From Cytophagales bacterium (lineage in GTDB: Bacteria > Bacteroidota > Bacteroidia > Cytophagales > Spirosomataceae): 44,516 bases of DNA. A program made the translations under genes and the position numbers. Under the pieces are notes generated by a model. It had not been told where the DNA came from. It saw only the letters and a list, made by a program, of their open reading frames with translations, and did no database searches. Of the stretch, positions 43,501 through 44,516 are shown piece by piece. Where the stretch lies: contig JAAFKE010000031.1 of assembly GCA_013298215.1 (NCBI GenBank), positions 1 through 44,516 on the forward strand, given 5' to 3'. Position 1 is the first letter of the stretch, and the number at the start of each line of letters is the position of its first letter.

Positions 43501-43645
43501 GGTATTTGGTTTCCGGAGTCATCACTCCCGATGGACTGAATACCACCGCCTGGTAGGCCTGCTGGGCATTGGCTTTGCTGATGCTGCCTATCAGCAGACT
43601 AAGAGACATCAGCGGAACGAATAACGAAGATAACCGTGTTTTCAT
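40526..43645 (-). CDS. Large secreted GxGYxYP-type protein with propeller-like domain and T9SS sorting domain
   Basis: The 1039-residue protein has a signal peptide (residues 1-27, ending SKANA|QQAY). The N-terminal 600 residues resemble the GxGYxYP putative glycoside hydrolase family: YLAVTLAGIVNRDSARLYL, then GTEGDSGNWCVGFQSGAW and SPLGYTYTDMIP, where the name motif is degenerate. Residues about 625-930 resemble DUF4623 (ERTASTNTMPTWFSTTANTE, RGIAYSSNVVYVVSR, LFNLNDVETSWDGKILAANL), probably a beta-propeller. The last 85 residues are a type IX secretion sorting domain (STNIPNPFSTISVVQFSIP, LLDVSGRRVQTLHGG, LPSGTYLCTMQADG). It is therefore exported to the cell surface or medium. The carbohydrate target is unknown. 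Confidence 0.75.
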   Translation of the reverse strand: MKTRLSSLFVPLMSLSLLIGSISKANAQQAYQAVVFSPSGVMTPETKYLAVTLAGIVNRDSARLYLRNVYENWAYNQTDEQFEALYRSRGNVTFEEITTVEALVNRFRPFINGAITYDLSKTIANYPNDKVYWQAEYAGTLGGLTNRLPCTPAMATTLGLSVDNTVVVSDAFDGDSPVTVSGRIEVGNNWNNASASNDVNYQTLLNWAVTTILPRCNPKRYYCRELCDLSVQQRMFQTNISGPSDLDFSQLAAWKTDVLESILTYLHSKNYNNLFRIYGWVWPEPIVQWFASFGATFQPVLLGNLSFHGTFPVPTSTYNRPSLVQDYSSVVLDRSKHYVVVIGTEGDSGNWCVGFQSGAWLSAKRGTVPVTWGLNLTLMDDCPFVANYYMETATANDGFMAVLSPLGYTYTDMIPAESRAAAVAESQRLMSKFKVNDIYAYKHYAPTTTFSFRGVPLSNNYDMTKLSLFNRDAGVPGATYLFEQNLPFQIPYTSLESQLFFNQARVGDTNPTFYGTTTSNQGMADRILGLLRPRTTPSFLIGGYQRLRQDDFANRVSPGNADMSLEMLEDVIRRVKADPTIGSKVEFVTIEKMTGLMRRFQGLTPTPQPAKLFETLWERTASTNTMPTWFSTTANTERGIAYSSNVVYVVSRMAQTSVRMLNWNTGADVGQLSTAGISGGLFNLNDVETSWDGKILAANLTANAQQSAFKVYLWNTNGAAPTLAISYTGAALRLGDGLSVIGSVAARTAVIVAAASQSNKIFRWSMNANGTFNQTPTIVTVQGRTSLGTLTEATPLGLGSEGYLLSGYGIQPIQVSAAGVVVATAPAAVATTQNGAIATWATANRWAGLFESKPTGLTNQALLFKLGTAGLGNTTVGDIYGSTPSLGSNPNLNRTGDICYRADANGNYVFYVLGTNNGIGAYWAKSGTDIHRGLPLNAANAREAAPEVQPKLVDGYDLSTNIPNPFSTISVVQFSIPIATTVDITLLDVSGRRVQTLHGGFTPAGKHTVEVDGALLPSGTYLCTMQADGFQKTIRMIRN

Positions 43646-44039
43646 TGAAATTGTGGATTAGTGATATTATTTGTAAAACTACCTCAATATTAAGCCTTTT
43701 GTAGTTCTATATTGCTTTGTGATGTGAAAATAATTGGTTCTTCTCCCTTTTCAGTGGGTATTGGTGTTTGAAGGTGTTTAAACTTTTTTCTAAACTGATT
43801 TTCAAGGCTTTAATCAAACCAATATTCTGACAAATTTACACGCATCAAAACCTGGCGGTCGTATTTTGTTCAAAAGCTGCCTCAAAGCAGACTACATATA
43901 GTAGCTAAAACAGAAATTTCGAGCCGCTTCGTTGTCATTTTTTGCCCATTTTAGAAACATCCCATCTTGGAGACCGCCAATTATTGTTCGCATCAAGGCG
44001 TTGTCGTGGATATTTTTTTGCAAAAATTTCGCCCAAAAA
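43646..44039. other. AT-rich gene-free stretch
   Basis: No convincing protein frame, RNA gene or repeat was recognised here. It presumably holds the promoter of the large secreted protein (minus strand), but I could not place a clear TTTG / TAnnTTTG pair. Confidence 0.5.
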
Positions 44040-44071
44040 CTTGCGCCACGTCTCCAAATAACCTACTTTTG
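44040..44071 (+). promoter_or_regulatory. Promoter of tRNA-Asn
   Basis: A -33-like CTTG at 44040-44043, a 20-base spacer and a perfect -7 box TACTTTTG at 44064-44071 fit the Bacteroidota consensus. The predicted start is about 25-28 bases before the tRNA. Confidence 0.75.
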
Positions 44072-44104
44072 CATCATCAAATCAGAAATGAGGCGGCACA
44101 AGAT

Positions 44105-44178
44105 TCTTGAATAGCTCAGTTGGTTAGAGCATCTGACTGTTAATCAGAGGGTCGCTGGTTCGAGCCCAGCTTCGAGAG
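44105..44178 (+). tRNA. tRNA-Asn (anticodon GTT)
   Basis: The 74-base sequence folds into a full cloverleaf. The acceptor stem is TCTTGAA / TTCGAGA (one G-T pair) with discriminator G, the D-arm contains AGCTCAGTTGGTTAGAGC, the anticodon stem TCTGA / TCAGA encloses CTGTTAA with anticodon GTT, and the T-arm is GCTGG-TTCGAGC-CCAGC. The CCA end is not encoded. It has its own promoter and terminator and is thus a single-gene unit. Confidence 0.96.
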
Positions 44179-44185
44179 CGGTGGT

Positions 44186-44223
44186 AAAAAAGGTAGTTAC
44201 GTTAGTTCGTAATTACCTTTTTT
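44186..44223 (+). terminator. Intrinsic terminator after tRNA-Asn
   Basis: A 16-bp stem (AAAAAAGGTAGTTACG / CGTAATTACCTTTTTT, one G-T pair) with loop TTAGTT, starting eight bases after the tRNA and ending in a T run. Confidence 0.92.
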
Positions 44224-44323
44224 TATGTGTTGAAATGTAATCCTCACGCGCACTTGAACTACCTTCCATTCTTTGAACATCAGAATACTGCACAATACTG
44301 TCGTCACACCATTTTAATATTTT

Positions 44324-44353
44324 TTTGAAAAACCCTACTAAATTAGTATTTTG
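44324..44353 (+). promoter_or_regulatory. Possible promoter reading into the right-end repeat
   Basis: TTTG at 44324-44327, a 19-base spacer and TATTTTG at 44347-44353 approximate the Bacteroidota promoter (the -7 box is one base short). It points into the repeat that starts at 44392. Confidence 0.4.
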
Positions 44354-44391
44354 CGCCCTACATTAAAAACCAAAATTCAATTTGATGAGAT

Positions 44392-44515
44392 CAATATGAG
44401 TGCCACATTAGGATAAAAAAAGCGTGAGCATAGAAAAGAGTTAAATTTGTATTGCAAACTAATTTTCTTCGTAACTACTCAGGTTGTCTGAATTAGTAAT
44501 ATTGGATAAAAATTG
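44392..44515. repeat. Inverted copy of the window's first 124 bases
   Basis: The segment is the reverse complement of 1-124 except for one base (44470). Unlike the left copy, it is not preceded by the 35-base IS inverted repeat; 44350-44391 shows only weak similarity (CATTAAAA, then AATTCAA). It is probably the beginning of another copy or a variant of the same insertion sequence. Confidence 0.93.
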
Positions 44516-44516
44516 T

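Noticed and set aside
44324-44516. Start of a ribosomal RNA operon at the right edge, suggested by promoter, tRNA neighbour and repeated sequence
   Set aside because: No 16S 5' sequence or boxA-like motif is visible, and the same repeat joins an IS inverted repeat at the left edge, which fits an insertion sequence better.

Overview
The window looks like a chromosomal contig from a member of the Bacteroidota, most likely a Cytophagales-type bacterium. This rests on the gene content: a T9SS-type C-terminal sorting domain on a secreted protein, a DUF3127 protein, the miaB / sigma-54 activator / lptE / TPR / secG gene order, and a Bacteroidota-like LptE. It also rests on promoter boxes of the Bacteroidota form TAnnTTTG and the near absence of strong Shine-Dalgarno sequences. 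Protein genes are moderately GC-rich; the few AT-rich patches (both window ends, about 5400-5800, 36850-37560 and 43650-44100) coincide with insertion-sequence debris, a toxin-antitoxin pair or gene-free DNA.

Layout. Positions 1-159 are the left end of an ISAs1-type insertion sequence that has cut off a DUF5615 toxin gene; its DUF433 antitoxin follows. Then come frr and pyrH (minus strand), a NagX-like membrane acyltransferase, a bacterial FAN1-type VRR-NUC nuclease and a CoA-binding protein, ending at a relic of the same kind of IS (5389-5760). Next on the minus strand are fusA, a dihydroorotase-like gene that has lost its metal ligands, and gcvH. A plus-strand block holds a DEAD-box helicase, a GlpF-type channel and a phosphopantetheinyl transferase, facing a SirB1-like gene. 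The operon 13709-17706 makes nucleotide sugars (galE, rfbB, rfbA) and ends in a split YeeE/YedE transporter pair. A long minus-strand block follows (DUF3127, groL, groS, secG, TPR protein, lptE, sigma-54 activator, miaB).

From 25298 to 30067 five plus-strand genes all encode envelope proteins: a single-POTRA Omp85 protein, a lipoprotein, a secreted cyclophilin, an SPFH lipoprotein and a beta-barrel protein. After an IS30 relic, three genes form a probable putrescine/GABA degradation operon, directly followed by dnaX. An AT-rich PIN-domain toxin with a small downstream partner, an iron-sulfur photolyase, a cysteine desulfurase, a large secreted GxGYxYP/T9SS protein and tRNA-Asn close the window. 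The last 124 bases are an inverted copy of the first 124.

Most noteworthy signals: an 11-A run in dnaX placed exactly where slippage would yield a gamma subunit; five perfect 15-bp repeats inside miaB (GGIPA repeats in the protein); the dihydroorotase homologue without its HxH ligands; the IS-truncated toxin; a toxin-first PIN pair whose 53-residue partner is easily missed; and a GC-rich hairpin repeat family in intergenic DNA. I did not find a clearly new multi-gene defence or biosynthetic system.
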